Assembly (NCBI RefSeq): GCF_003952725.1
Contig: NZ_CP032509.1
Coordinates: 1,078,001-1,142,000, forward strand
Origin: Georhizobium profundi
GTDB lineage: Bacteria; Pseudomonadota; Alphaproteobacteria; Rhizobiales; Rhizobiaceae
Length of the DNA: 64,000 nt
Reading direction: 5' to 3'
A model generated the notes under the pieces. That model had not been told where the DNA came from and searched no databases. It saw nothing but the letters and a program-made list of their open reading frames with translations. Position 1 is the first letter of the stretch; each line of letters begins with the position of its first letter. The position numbers and the translations under genes are program-made. Shown here one piece after another: positions 37,701-45,869 of the stretch.

Positions 37701-37980
37701 GTCGCGGCTTTTCGACAGGTATCGACGCGCCGTGATGAGCGCAAAGCTCGTCGTGGTCGAAGCTCAGATCCAAAGAAGCAAGGAAGGCGTGGTGCATCTC
37801 ATGGTCACTGCCGTGCATGACCGCACGGGGGATCTCGCGATGCTGTCCGATGTCCATTCCGCCAGCATCGAATTGTCACGCGCCGACGAGGTTACCCACC
37901 CAACTTATACCCGCCAGGGCGAGGGCGGGCGCCACCCGCGCAATGTACGGATCATACCGAAGTCACGCGATTTCCATTGA
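34708..37980 (+). CDS. dnaE2: Error-prone DNA polymerase DnaE2 (ImuC)
   Basis: A C-family polymerase of 1090 residues, the catalytic subunit of LexA-induced mutagenic repair. It has an N-terminal PHP domain (NFSFLRGASHPHEFITRALELG), the catalytic Asp pair in PPDIDVDFEHERR (about residue 390), a helix-hairpin-helix region and a C-terminal OB fold (VLVRQRPGKGNAIFMTLEDE). Translation is coupled to imuB by a 4-bp overlap. Confidence 0.95.
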   Translation: MMRYGELAVSTNFSFLRGASHPHEFITRALELGYAGIGIADCNTVAGVVRAYSALNELNSDYAAQYGKGARLDFKLVVGARLVFADGTPDILAYPENRAGWGRLCRLLTKGKMGDTKKGDCILSFADLLSLSADLLFIVMPPDQLDQVEATLAQLSRTAPGSVWLGAAMGRRGDDRRRLVALKSLADAARVPLMALNDVLYHAHERRPLQDVLTCIREKTTIEAAGRLLQENAERYLKPPHEMQRLFRDCPEAIGETTDFLARIDFSLDQLKYEYPDEPVPPGKTPQGWLEELTWKHAGWVYPDGVPPKVEALLKQEFALIAKLDYARYFLTIHDIVQFARNRGILCQGRGSAANSAVCFVLGITSVDPATSNLLFARFLSEERREPPDIDVDFEHERREEVIQHLYERYGRLRAGIAATVIRYRPRSAIREVGKVFGLTDDVTARLGGMVWGSFGDSIPESHVRQAGLDPHNPVIARALDFARQLLTFPRHLSQHVGGFVLTNGRLDETVPIGNAAMEDRTFIEWDKDDIDELGLMKVDVLALGMLTCIRKCFDLIRLHEGRDLDLAAIKHDDDVYRMLQKGDSIGVFQVESRAQINMLPRLKPEKFYDLVIQVAIVRPGPIQGDMVHPYLRRRDGLEEVHFPSPVPPHDPDELKHVLSRTLGVPLFQEQAMQLAITAAEFTPDQANGLRKAMATFRHNGTIGRFEEMMVNGMARRGYDRDFAERCFAQIKGFGEYGFPESHAASFARLVYVSAWIKHHYPAVFACGLLNSQPMGFYAPAQIVRDAREHGVEVRPVDVNYSHHDNTLERAANGKLALRIGFRQMDGFREDWSQALVSRRGRGYASIEALWHGVELEHRALKGLADADAFRSIGIDRRDALWAVRRLPEDRPLPLFAAAAQQELGLEQPSRLPPMPLAEQVVADYQTVKLSLKAHPIAFLRERFRSEGIISCAQSGEMPDRAFVKVAGVVLVRQRPGKGNAIFMTLEDETGVANTLLWSRLFDRYRRAVMSAKLVVVEAQIQRSKEGVVHLMVTAVHDRTGDLAMLSDVHSASIELSRADEVTHPTYTRQGEGGRHPRNVRIIPKSRDFH

Positions 37981-38012
37981 CATGAATATCGGCAGGGATC
38001 GCACGCCACAGG

Positions 38013-39263
38013 CTATTTCGGCGAAATCCTCGCATTTGCTTTCGTGGTCGCAGAGGCTGGTGTCGCCGCCACGGTATTGCCGACCGGCACGGCCTCACCT
38101 GCACCGAAGAATTTGTCGCGCTCCCGCCAGATCGCCGGCAAGGCGAGCAGACCGATCGAGACGACCGCGATCACCGTCTTCGTAAGCTGCGACAGCTCCG
38201 GTGTCCGCTGGTCCACATAATAGACTGCGTAGACGATCACGACGTGCCAGACATAGATCTGCAGGGAGTGACGACCGAGCAGTTGCAGGAAGCGAAGGGT
38301 GAAGACCCAGATCAGGCCGTCGGCCACAGCACGCACCACAGCATTGGAGTGACGCGGGCCCGCAATCAGGAGCCACGCCATACCGAAGGCGACGGCGATA
38401 AAGTTGACGAGATAAACCGGGCCGAAATCGGCGCGCACTTCGAGCGAGGCGAACTTGCCGATCATGAAGTCCGGCATGAACCCGTGCGCTGTAGCGACGC
38501 GCAGCGGTAGGAAGAACAGCACGGTGATCAGAGCGACTTTCGGCCAAAAGGTCTTTTCCGGTGCGAAAATCGCCGTCCAATCGATCTTCTTCTGCGCCGT
38601 GAGCGTGCCGAGCACCAGCGCGGTGAAGAAGACGATCTGCCAGCCCATCATGTTGAAGCTGACGCGCACGCCCTGTTCGTCCGAGCCTTCGACCAGCGTA
38701 TCGAGCGGTACCGTGACCAGGCGGTGAACGCCGAGCTGTGCGGCAAACCAGACCAGAAATGAACCTACCATCACGGTGCGCCACTGTCCCTTGAGCGTCA
38801 GCCAGATGAGGGCAGGCGCGAAGAGGAGGTAGACCGTGTATTGCGGCAGGATGTCCATGAACGTCGGCTGGAAGATGAACGTCGCTATGGCGGCCAGCCG
38901 AAGCGGATCGCTGAAATCGGTATCGCCCAGCCAGTTCCACCAGGCTTCGTGGCCACCTGGCAGCACCATCCGCACGAGCAGCACGGCAAGAATGAGCCCC
39001 ATGGCGTAGCGGTAGAGTTCGAACGCGCGCGAATAGACTTTGCGCGATCCTTCATCCTTGCCGTATTTCAGCATCTTGCGAGCATAGACCAGGCCGATCA
39101 GCAGACCCGACAGAAATACAAAGCCCTGAGCGTCTTCGACAAACGCCAGCTGGCGATGGTTGATCTCGACCAGCCAATACCCACCGATGAAGACAAGGTG
39201 GTTGATCAGCATGAAAACGAGAAAGTAGCCTCGCATTCCATCGATGATATCGAGACGTTTCAC
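38013..39263 (-). CDS. OpgC-domain membrane protein (acyltransferase-like)
   Basis: A 416-residue polytopic protein with about ten helices, matching the OpgC family (RLDIIDGMRGYFLVFMLINH near the start). OpgC proteins succinylate osmoregulated periplasmic glucans in some bacteria; many homologues are uncharacterised. GTG at the start of the conserved region is favoured (AAGG 10 bp upstream); a longer form from 39374 is possible. It converges with dnaE2. Confidence 0.75.
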   Translation of the reverse strand: MKRLDIIDGMRGYFLVFMLINHLVFIGGYWLVEINHRQLAFVEDAQGFVFLSGLLIGLVYARKMLKYGKDEGSRKVYSRAFELYRYAMGLILAVLLVRMVLPGGHEAWWNWLGDTDFSDPLRLAAIATFIFQPTFMDILPQYTVYLLFAPALIWLTLKGQWRTVMVGSFLVWFAAQLGVHRLVTVPLDTLVEGSDEQGVRVSFNMMGWQIVFFTALVLGTLTAQKKIDWTAIFAPEKTFWPKVALITVLFFLPLRVATAHGFMPDFMIGKFASLEVRADFGPVYLVNFIAVAFGMAWLLIAGPRHSNAVVRAVADGLIWVFTLRFLQLLGRHSLQIYVWHVVIVYAVYYVDQRTPELSQLTKTVIAVVSIGLLALPAIWRERDKFFGAGEAVPVGNTVAATPASATTKANARISPK

Positions 39264-39285
39264 GGGCGGATAACCTTGGTTGAGC

Positions 39286-39311
39286 GGTGAGAGGCCGTTT
39301 GGCCGCTCACC
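39286..39311 (-). other. Hairpin in the leader of the OpgC-like gene
   Basis: GGTGAG-A-GGCC-GTTT-GGCC-G-CTCACC folds as a 10-pair stem with one mismatch and a 4-nt loop, 23 bp upstream of the likely GTG start. It may be a 5' leader structure, or coding sequence if the longer start is used. Confidence 0.35.
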
Positions 39312-39480
39312 AGGAACAACCATGGACACCAATTCTGCGGACGGAACGAACTTCCATGGGAAAGGTTGCGGCAAAGCCGGACCGTCAGACGGCCCGGCGG
39401 GTCACGATCAGCGACTCGTTGCCTTTTTAGTTTATCGGAAGCTCAATAAGCGGCCGATGACAAGGGGCCTGATTGGCCGA

Positions 39481-39801
39481 TCATTCGACCGTGTAGCTGC
39501 CCGTCTCGCACAGGTTCGCGGCGTCTTCCACGATGTCGCCATCGTCAAAGACCATGCGCAGATCGTAGTCGCAGGTCGACCGGCCGTCGGCGATGGTGAT
39601 CTGAACGCTTTGCCCGGTTCCGAGAACGTCCGCTCCGAGAATATCCTCTTCCCAGTTCGAAACGTCGGTCGGCGACGCGTAGAATTCCATTAGCGTGTAG
39701 TCGGTGTTGTTGTTCAGCGTGAAGACGAGATCTTCAGCCGATGCGTTGGTTGCCAATGCCAAAGACGCAAAAGCGACTGCGGACAGAACGGCGGACTTCA
39801 T
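39481..39801 (-). CDS. Small secreted protein of unknown function
   Basis: A 106-residue protein with a clear signal peptide (MKSAVLSAVAFASLALATNASA, about 22 residues) and an acidic mature part starting EDLVFTLNNNTDYTLMEFYA, with two Cys near the end (residues 78 and 98). It is presumably periplasmic, possibly disulfide-bonded. I do not recognise a function. Confidence 0.7.
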   Translation of the reverse strand: MKSAVLSAVAFASLALATNASAEDLVFTLNNNTDYTLMEFYASPTDVSNWEEDILGADVLGTGQSVQITIADGRSTCDYDLRMVFDDGDIVEDAANLCETGSYTVE

Positions 39802-39942
39802 TGCGGTGTTCCCCAGGCGGCACAGTGCCCCAACGGCCGCGCACGATGCGCAGCCGGGCATCTTCAATAACCGCAGGCTGAAAACAGCACAATCGAGCCG
39901 GACTCACGATCCCAGATGATGGTGAACGGGCGAGGGCAGTCG

Positions 39943-40020
39943 TCAGACGCCCATAAACGACCAGCCACCGAAGATGATCAAGAGAATGATGATAACGGCG
40001 ATCAATGTGTTGCGGCTCAT
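39943..40020 (-). CDS. 25-residue single-helix membrane microprotein
   Basis: MSRNTLIAVIIILLIIFGGW followed by SFMGV: a tiny protein made almost entirely of one transmembrane helix. An AAAGGAG Shine-Dalgarno at 6 bp from the ATG makes translation likely. A GGAAC-N16-AGTT EcfG-like promoter sits immediately upstream. Similar one-helix proteins occur in rhizobia; function unknown. Confidence 0.65.
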   Translation of the reverse strand: MSRNTLIAVIIILLIIFGGWSFMGV

Positions 40021-40046
40021 GACGGCTCCTTTTTGAGTGACAGGCA

Positions 40047-40071
40047 AACTGCTACAGGTCGGGAAGGTTCC
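40047..40071 (-). promoter_or_regulatory. EcfG-like promoter of the 25-residue microprotein gene
   Basis: GGAAC, 16 bp, AGTT on the minus strand, close to the general-stress sigma EcfG consensus GGAAC-N16/17-cGTT. The predicted transcript start is about 20 nt before the ATG. Confidence 0.6.
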
Positions 40072-40078
40072 GGTACCC

Positions 40079-40255
40079 TTACCCTTCCGCCTGCATCGTC
40101 CTTGCGATCTCCAGAAGCTTGTCGCGATCGGCACCATGCTTGGCGACGAGTTCTTTCGCCTGAAGCGGTGACAGATCGGTGTTCTCGACGAGATACTTGA
40201 TCTCCGCCTCGTCGTTATCCTGGGGGTTCGTCCACTCGTTGCGATCATCGGCCAT
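40079..40255 (-). CDS. Small acidic stress-type protein
   Basis: A 58-residue acidic, helical protein (MADDRNEWTNPQDNDEAEIK, then SPLQAKELVAKHGADRDKL). AAGGAG lies 7 bp before the ATG, so this start is preferred over an in-frame ATG 33 bp upstream. The C-terminal part resembles a short helix-loop-helix seen in small rhizobial stress proteins; I do not assign a function. Confidence 0.7.
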   Translation of the reverse strand: MADDRNEWTNPQDNDEAEIKYLVENTDLSPLQAKELVAKHGADRDKLLEIARTMQAEG

Positions 40256-40276
40256 GGCAGTCTCCTTCACGAGCAG

Positions 40277-40301
40277 AACCAGCGACATTGCAGAGTGTTC
40301 C
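40277..40301 (-). promoter_or_regulatory. EcfG-like promoter of the 58-residue gene
   Basis: GGAAC, 16 bp, GGTT on the minus strand, about 20 bp upstream of the start codon, matching the general-stress sigma consensus. Confidence 0.6.
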
Positions 40302-40405
40302 GAGGGCGATCATGTGCAGTCGCCGCGGGATGATCGCACGAGGGTTTCGAAAGTGAGAGGGGCAGAAGATGGATGTTAGCCGCCGCGCGGCCAACCCGCT
40401 CGGTC

Positions 40406-40572
40406 TGCTACTTGCCATCGAGCTTCTGTTCGACCTTCTTTCGGCTGTTGCCGACTTCTTTCACCGCGTCCTTGACCTCGGCCTTTGATTTGCCGGTCTT
40501 GTCGGCTTCGTAGCGAACTTCGTGGTCCTGCTTTCCGGCGACACGTGAACGATCCTGCGGTGTATTTCCCAA
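40406..40572 (-). CDS. DUF3606-like small protein
   Basis: Read on the minus strand from a TTG with GGAGG 5 bp upstream: GNTPQDRSRVAGKQDHEVRY, then EADKTGKSKAEVKDAVKEVG, NSRKKVEQKLDGK. This is the DUF3606 pattern of small basic stress proteins of rhizobia. The span I count is 167 bp, two more than the 55 codons I read, so the reading near 40430-40441 needs checking: either a counting slip of mine or a 2-bp frameshift. The N-terminal 41 codons were verified base by base. Confidence 0.6.
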
Positions 40573-40602
40573 GGCGGCCTCCAATGATGTTGGTCCGCGA
40601 CT

Positions 40603-40627
40603 AACGCCGGAATGGGCGTGTTGTTCA
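40603..40627 (-). promoter_or_regulatory. EcfG-like promoter of the DUF3606-like gene
   Basis: TGAAC, 16 bp, CGTT on the minus strand, one base from the GGAAC-N16-CGTT consensus, 30 bp upstream of the TTG start. Confidence 0.5.
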
Positions 40628-40731
40628 TCTGGATGTCATGGAATCCCAGATGAGATTGCAGCCCGCCCGATGAGACAGTCTGTTGGCTTGGGGGAGTCGC
40701 CGTGCCATCAAGGCATTCTGGCTTGTAGAAG

Positions 40732-40807
40732 TGGTGCCGCTTAGGTGACTCGAACACCTGACCCCATCATTACGAATGATGTGCTCTACCAACTGAGCTA
40801 AAGCGGC
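40732..40807 (-). tRNA. tRNA-Thr (anticodon CGU)
   Basis: A full cloverleaf on the minus strand: acceptor GCCGCTT/AAGCGGC, D-arm AGCTCAGTTGGTAGAGC, anticodon stem CATCA-TTCGTAA-TGATG with anticodon CGT, T-arm with GTTCGAGTC, discriminator A and encoded CCA. Anticodon CGU reads ACG threonine codons. Confidence 0.95.
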
Positions 40808-40842
40808 CCGGTGGCTGCCCCGAACAAGGCTGCCACGAAAGG

Positions 40843-40871
40843 TGCCCGCAGATACCGCGATTGTGCGGGCA
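40843..40871. terminator. Hairpin downstream of the nitronate monooxygenase gene
   Basis: TGCCCGCA and TGCGGGCA form an 8-bp stem with a 13-nt loop, about 40 bp past the nitronate monooxygenase stop and upstream of the tRNA. No long U-run follows, so it is a weak terminator candidate. Confidence 0.35.
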
Positions 40872-40909
40872 TTTCAAGCGGGCAAAGGCAAATTCCGATC
40901 AGAGCGCGT

Positions 40910-41869
40910 TCAGGCGCAGATGCGGGCCTTTGCGGCGCGGTATTCGCGTTCCAGCCGGTCGACGAACTGGCCGACGGGAGCCACTTCCTTGACGGCGCCG
41001 ATGCCCTGGCCAGCGCCCCAGATATCACGCCAGGCCTTGGCGCCGGTTGCAGCGCCATCGAAATCCATCTTCGAGGCATCGGCTTGCGGCAGATTGTCGG
41101 GATCCATGCCGGCTTTGGCGATCGACGGTTTCAGATAGTTGCCGGGGATGCCGGTGAAGAAGTTCGAATAGACGATGTCCTTGGCCGTGCTTTCGACGAT
41201 CATGTCCTTGTAGGCATCGATGGCGCGGGCTTCCGGCGTCGCGATGAAGGGCGTGCCGATATAGGCCATGTCGGCGCCCATGGCTTGCGCGGCGAGAACG
41301 GCATCGCCGGTCGCGATCGAGCCCGAAAGCAGGAGCGGGCCATCGAACCATTCGCGAATTTCCTGGACGAGCGCGAAGGGCGAGAGGGGGCCTGCGTGGC
41401 CACCGGCGCCGGCCGCGACCGCGATGAGGCCATCGGCACCCTTCTTGATCGCCGAATGGGCGTGGCGGTTGTTGATGACGTCGTGCAGCACGATGCCGCC
41501 ATAGGAGTGGATCGCATCATTAACTTCCGGCACGGCGCCAAGCGACGAGATGACGATCGGCACCTTGTATTTCACGCACATGCGCAGATCGTGTTCCAGC
41601 CGCTGGTTTGAGCGGTGGACGATCTGGTTGACGGCGAAGGGTGCGGAAGGGCGGTCGGGGTTCGCAGCGTCATGGGCCGCAAGCGTCTCGGTGATTTCCG
41701 CCAGCCACTCATCGAGCTGCGCTTCGGGACGCGCATTGAGTGCCGGAAACGAGCCGACGACGCCGGCCTTGCACTGCGCGATGACCAGCGGCGGGTGCGA
41801 GATGATGAACAGGGGGGCAGCAACAACGGGAAGGCGGAGCCGGTCCTTGAGAATGGACGGAAGAGCCAT
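40910..41869 (-). CDS. Nitronate monooxygenase-family flavoprotein
   Basis: A 319-residue FMN TIM-barrel of the nitronate monooxygenase (2-nitropropane dioxygenase) family. The body contains VAAPLFIISHPPLVIAQCKA, the FMN-phosphate region AVAAGAGGHAGPLSPFALVQ and LLSGSIATGDAVLAAQAMGA with AYIGTPFIATPEA. It oxidises alkyl nitronates or related toxic nitro compounds; many family members have other substrates. TTACGTAA lies 33 bp upstream. Confidence 0.87.
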   Translation of the reverse strand: MALPSILKDRLRLPVVAAPLFIISHPPLVIAQCKAGVVGSFPALNARPEAQLDEWLAEITETLAAHDAANPDRPSAPFAVNQIVHRSNQRLEHDLRMCVKYKVPIVISSLGAVPEVNDAIHSYGGIVLHDVINNRHAHSAIKKGADGLIAVAAGAGGHAGPLSPFALVQEIREWFDGPLLLSGSIATGDAVLAAQAMGADMAYIGTPFIATPEARAIDAYKDMIVESTAKDIVYSNFFTGIPGNYLKPSIAKAGMDPDNLPQADASKMDFDGAATGAKAWRDIWGAGQGIGAVKEVAPVGQFVDRLEREYRAAKARICA

Positions 41870-42140
41870 GGAGCATCACCTCGAGAGCGTTTTGATTGAC
41901 ACTTACGTAAACTGCGCTTGTGGCCACCTATGCCATTCGGAGCGTTTTCCGTCCAGCCCACCTTGGCGTGCCTGAGGGTGGCGCAATTGCCCGGTACCCA
42001 TCGCGGTCTTGGTTAACGCCTTGCTTGCGCGGGACGAATTGAGCTTGTACCGGTGAGTTTGACGCAAGATGAACTCAATTTTCGCCCAATGCTCTTGGGC
42101 CCAGGTGCCCAGAGCGCCTGCCTTACCGAAAGGCCCGCTC

Positions 42141-43463
42141 GTGCAAGGTCTCGAAACCGCCCTCCGCAATGCCCTGGCACGTGCCGGCAATCCCGATGCC
42201 GAAACGCGCCAGCGCGTTTATGCGTCGGCGCGCCAGGCCGTTCAGAACTCGTTCGCGAAGCAGGCGGATGTCGCACCGGAGGTGATCAACCAGCAGCGCA
42301 TCGAGGCTGAGAGCGTCATTTCCAGGGTTGAAAAGGAATTTGCAGAACGGGAACGCGTAAGCGCGACTACACCGGTTCCGACGATCGGGTCCATCGCGGA
42401 TCCAGCGCCTTCTGCTCCCGGTGGTGCACCCGACATTGGCAGCGCCCCGCAGGTCATGCCGGACGACGCGTTCCGGCGCAGGTCCGATGCAGAGCCGCCA
42501 ATCGTGTCGGTCGATCGCGACGAAAGGGCAGGGCGTGACGTTCGCTTCGACGATCGGGCACCTTCGGTCGATCGGTCGGACAGTTTGTCGCTCGACGGTC
42601 CGCGCAGCAGCATGGGCCGGCGGGAGCCGGACATGGGTCTTGCCACCGAGCCGACTGCATCAACCGCTTCTGCAACGGCAGGGGGCGCCGCGTCGCCTTC
42701 CGTGGCAGGGGACGTCCGGCCCGGCCGGGGAAAAAGAGGATTTCTGCGCCGTGGCGGCGGCAAGCCGAAAGTGGAAACGGTCGTCGAAGCGCCGCGTCGG
42801 AAGAAGAAGCGTCGCGGCGGCGCGCTTATCGGGCTTGCTCTCCAGCTTGGCCTCGTGCTGCTGCTGATTGCCGGAGCGCTCTGGTTCATTTCCGCCAATG
42901 GCGGCATCGAGCAGGTGGGCCGCAATCTCGCCGAATCCGGCGCCGGACTTCTGGCTGAGCCGAGCGAGGATGGTGCCAGCGTGCCCGGCCAGCGTGTGGG
43001 CGCCGGGCAATTCACCGGGGAGTGGATCACGGTGGTCGAAACCGACACCGTCGACAGCGTTTCGGCCGGATCGGCAGCGACGGTCGATGCTGTGGACGAT
43101 ACGAGCGAGCCCTTTCTCAGGATACAGTCCGCCAGCGCCGGCGAAGATGGCGAAGTGCGCATCGCGCTTCAGGGCGACGCGGCGGAGGCACTTGCCGCAG
43201 GACCGGCAACCGTTGCGCTGACCGTCCGTTCGGCCGGCGAGGGCGTGACCCAGATCTATGTGCGGTGCAGCTTCCCGGCTGAAGCCGGATGCGGGCGCCG
43301 TCGCTTCGAGGTTAACCAGACGCCTGCGGACCTCCTGCTCGACATCGACCTCGGTGCCGCCAGCGGAGCAGCAAGCGGCGGAACTGTGATGCTCAATGCT
43401 GACGTGGCCGGCGAAGGCGCGGGCATCGATCTCCTCAGCGTCCGTCTGCGGCCTGGCGCCTGA
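42141..43463 (+). CDS. Unknown membrane-anchored protein with disordered linker
   Basis: A 440-residue protein in three parts: a helical N-terminal segment (about 1-80; QGLETALRNALARAGNPDAE), a long Ser/Ala/Pro and charged disordered linker (80-220) ending in a strongly basic patch (PRRKKKRRGG), one transmembrane helix (about 235-255) and a Gly/Ala/Asp-rich soluble C-terminal domain. Topology suggests a cytoplasmic N terminus and a periplasmic C-terminal domain. The GTG has AAAGG 8 bp upstream; a longer ATG form adds a poor N terminus. No function recognised. Confidence 0.7.
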   Translation: MQGLETALRNALARAGNPDAETRQRVYASARQAVQNSFAKQADVAPEVINQQRIEAESVISRVEKEFAERERVSATTPVPTIGSIADPAPSAPGGAPDIGSAPQVMPDDAFRRRSDAEPPIVSVDRDERAGRDVRFDDRAPSVDRSDSLSLDGPRSSMGRREPDMGLATEPTASTASATAGGAASPSVAGDVRPGRGKRGFLRRGGGKPKVETVVEAPRRKKKRRGGALIGLALQLGLVLLLIAGALWFISANGGIEQVGRNLAESGAGLLAEPSEDGASVPGQRVGAGQFTGEWITVVETDTVDSVSAGSAATVDAVDDTSEPFLRIQSASAGEDGEVRIALQGDAAEALAAGPATVALTVRSAGEGVTQIYVRCSFPAEAGCGRRRFEVNQTPADLLLDIDLGAASGAASGGTVMLNADVAGEGAGIDLLSVRLRPGA

Positions 43464-43492
43464 GAACGTTTCGGCGTTGAACCGAACTCTCC

Positions 43493-44374
43493 TCAGGCCT
43501 GAACGGCCAGTTCCGGTCCGCCTATGATGGCCGGTTCCTCATGCCCGATAGCGTTGATGTTCTTGCCCTCGTAGGGCAGGCCGAGAAGAACGCGGCGGAT
43601 GAGATTGAGGCGCGCGCGGCGCTTGTCGTCGGCGCGCACCACGATCCATGGCGCGAGATCGGTGTGGGTGCTCGCAAACATCTGATCACGCATGGCGGTG
43701 TAATCGTCCCAGCGCTGAATGCTCGCTATGTCCATGGGTGATAGTTTCCACGCCTTCAGGATGGTGTGGCGACGATCATGGAAGCGTTCCAGCTGTTTGG
43801 CGCGGCCGATATCCAGCCAGAATTTGAAGAGATAGATGCCGCTTTTGACGAGCATCCGCTCGAAATCGGGTGTTTCAGCCAGGAAGTGCGCATGCTCGTC
43901 CGGGGTGCAAAAGCCCATGACCGGCTCCACGCCGGCACGGTTGTACCAGGACCGGTCGAACATCACGAATTCGCCAGCGGACGGCAGGTGCTCCACATAA
44001 CGCTGGTAGTACCACTGGCCGCGCTCGCGCTCGGTCGGTTTCGGCAGCGCCACGATGCGGGCGCTGCGCGGGTTCATGTATTCGCGCGTTGCTGCGATCG
44101 CACCGCCCTTGCCGGCGGCATCACGGCCTTCGAACAGCAAGACGACGCGATTGCCGGTCGCCTGCTGCCAGGCCTGCACCTTGACCAGTTCAACCTGCAG
44201 CAATTCCAGGTCGCGGTCGTAGTCCGACCTGCCGAGCTTGTCCGGCTGGCCGACGGCGCTTTGTTCTTGCAGGGTCTTCACCCAATCGGGCAGGATGGGA
44301 TCGTCGATGTCGAACCGCCTTCTCGCCCCGCCGATCTCGATCTCGACTGCTCGCTCTTCCTGCTCATCTGTCAT
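43493..44374 (-). CDS. ppk2: Polyphosphate kinase 2 (PPK2 family)
   Basis: A 293-residue P-loop kinase with Walker [14 protein letters not shown], lid region [20 protein letters not shown] and Walker B-like [21 protein letters not shown]2 uses polyphosphate to phosphorylate nucleoside diphosphates, or the reverse. It is divergent from phoR by 136 bp, linking polyphosphate to the Pho genes that follow. A longer upstream in-frame extension exists but overlaps that intergenic region and looks non-coding. Confidence 0.9.
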   Translation of the reverse strand: MTDEQEERAVEIEIGGARRRFDIDDPILPDWVKTLQEQSAVGQPDKLGRSDYDRDLELLQVELVKVQAWQQATGNRVVLLFEGRDAAGKGGAIAATREYMNPRSARIVALPKPTERERGQWYYQRYVEHLPSAGEFVMFDRSWYNRAGVEPVMGFCTPDEHAHFLAETPDFERMLVKSGIYLFKFWLDIGRAKQLERFHDRRHTILKAWKLSPMDIASIQRWDDYTAMRDQMFASTHTDLAPWIVVRADDKRRARLNLIRRVLLGLPYEGKNINAIGHEEPAIIGGPELAVQA

Positions 44375-44510
44375 AAATGTCTCGCATGGGGGCGTCATGG
44401 TTGCCGGATGATTCCGGCGTGCCCGGGATCGTGGAGGATTTGGGCCACAGGGGCGCGGCGAATTCAAGCTGCTCGTCTTTCGTGCGTTCATGTGGAGGAT
44501 AGAACGAGCC

Positions 44511-45869
44511 ATGTCTGAAGGCGGCCTGCCGATGAACGAGACGACCGAACGCGGTTCGGTGCGGCTTGCATCCATGAGCCTCAAGGATGCGCGTTACATC
44601 TTGATTGCCGGTGCGCTCGCCATCGCGGCGTTCGCAGCGAGTGGAGCCATCGGGTGGCTGTCGGGCGCGCTTCTCTATCTCATCATCGCGCTTGCCGCCG
44701 CGCTGCCGCGGCGATCCCGTTCCATGCGGCTGGCTGCCCGGCAGAAAGCACCGGCGATGGACTGGCGTCAGGCGATCGCCCTGCCGCTGCAGGCCATGGA
44801 CGAGCCGGCCTATCTCCTGCGGGTCGACGGAACGGTGAAATTCCAGAACGAAGCAGCAGAAGCCCTGTTCGGCGTTTCCGAGCCGAACACGCATCTTTCC
44901 GGCCGCATCCGGTCACCGGCCATTCTGGGCATGGTGCAACAGGCGATGGAGGACGACGAGCCCCGCTCTGTCGATCATTCCGAGCGCGTGCCCTCCGAGC
45001 GCTGGTTCCAGGTGCGCTGCGCGCCGATTGCGGGTGCACCCGCCCGCGACCACAGCGGCAAGCTCTATCTCCTGACCTTTCGCGACATGACCGAAGCGCG
45101 GCGGATGGATCGCATGCGCAGCGACTTCGTTGCCAATGCCAGCCATGAGCTTCGCACGCCGCTCGCCTCGCTGACGGGCTTCATCGAGACCATCAAGGGG
45201 CCGGCCAAGAACGATCGCGACGCGCAGGCGCGGTTTCTCGACATCATGTACGAGCAGGCGACGCGCATGACCCGTCTCGTCGACGATCTGATGTCGCTGT
45301 CGCGGCTTGAGATGAAGACCCATGTGGCGCCGACAGACCGCGTGGACCTCAACCGCCTCGTCGCCCATGTCACCGACAGCATGAAGCCGCTGGCGGCGGA
45401 AATGGGTGTGACGGTGGCGTTAACCGTGCCGGACGAGCGCGTGGTCATCCAGGGGGACCGGGATGAACTGATCCAGGTGCTGCAAAACCTCATCGAAAAC
45501 GCGTGCAAATACGGACAGAGTGGTGGCCGCGTCGATGTGGCGGTTGATGTTCTGCCCACTGACGAAGGCTACGGCAGTGCCGAACTTCGCGTGCGCGACT
45601 ATGGTCCAGGCATTGCGCCTGAGCATGTGCCGCGGTTGACGGAGCGCTTTTACCGGGTCGACATAGAGAGCAGCCGGTCGAAGCGTGGCACCGGTCTCGG
45701 GCTCGCCATCGTCAAGCACATTCTCACCCGCCACAGGACGAGACTGGTGGTTCAATCGACACTGGGAGAGGGCACGACCTTCATTGTCAGATTTGAGCGA
45801 CAAAAAACGCCGAATGATGTCGTGCTTCGTCTAATTGATAAGGAAAAACAAGGTCTTAGGGTGTCATAA
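44511..45869 (+). CDS. phoR: Phosphate regulon sensor kinase PhoR
   Basis: A 452-residue membrane histidine kinase with two N-terminal transmembrane helices (about 22-60), a PAS domain (about 95-190, [20 protein letters not shown]), the phospho-acceptor His212 in [14 protein letters not shown] and an ATPase domain with N, G1 and G2 boxes ([35 protein letters not shown]). It phosphorylates PhoB under phosphate limitation. Two other in-frame ATGs (44490, 44532) are possible starts. It is first in phoR-pstSCAB-phoU-phoB. Confidence 0.9.
   Translation: MSEGGLPMNETTERGSVRLASMSLKDARYILIAGALAIAAFAASGAIGWLSGALLYLIIALAAALPRRSRSMRLAARQKAPAMDWRQAIALPLQAMDEPAYLLRVDGTVKFQNEAAEALFGVSEPNTHLSGRIRSPAILGMVQQAMEDDEPRSVDHSERVPSERWFQVRCAPIAGAPARDHSGKLYLLTFRDMTEARRMDRMRSDFVANASHELRTPLASLTGFIETIKGPAKNDRDAQARFLDIMYEQATRMTRLVDDLMSLSRLEMKTHVAPTDRVDLNRLVAHVTDSMKPLAAEMGVTVALTVPDERVVIQGDRDELIQVLQNLIENACKYGQSGGRVDVAVDVLPTDEGYGSAELRVRDYGPGIAPEHVPRLTERFYRVDIESSRSKRGTGLGLAIVKHILTRHRTRLVVQSTLGEGTTFIVRFERQKTPNDVVLRLIDKEKQGLRVS

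Noticed and set aside
39343..39367. Plus-strand GGAAC-N16-GGTT, another EcfG-like match
   Set aside because: It points into the antisense strand of the small secreted protein gene, and no plus-strand gene follows for 2.7 kb, so it is probably chance.
40461..40757. 98-codon minus-strand frame overlapping the DUF3606-like gene and the tRNA
   Set aside because: It runs into the tRNA gene and conflicts with the better supported DUF3606-like frame.
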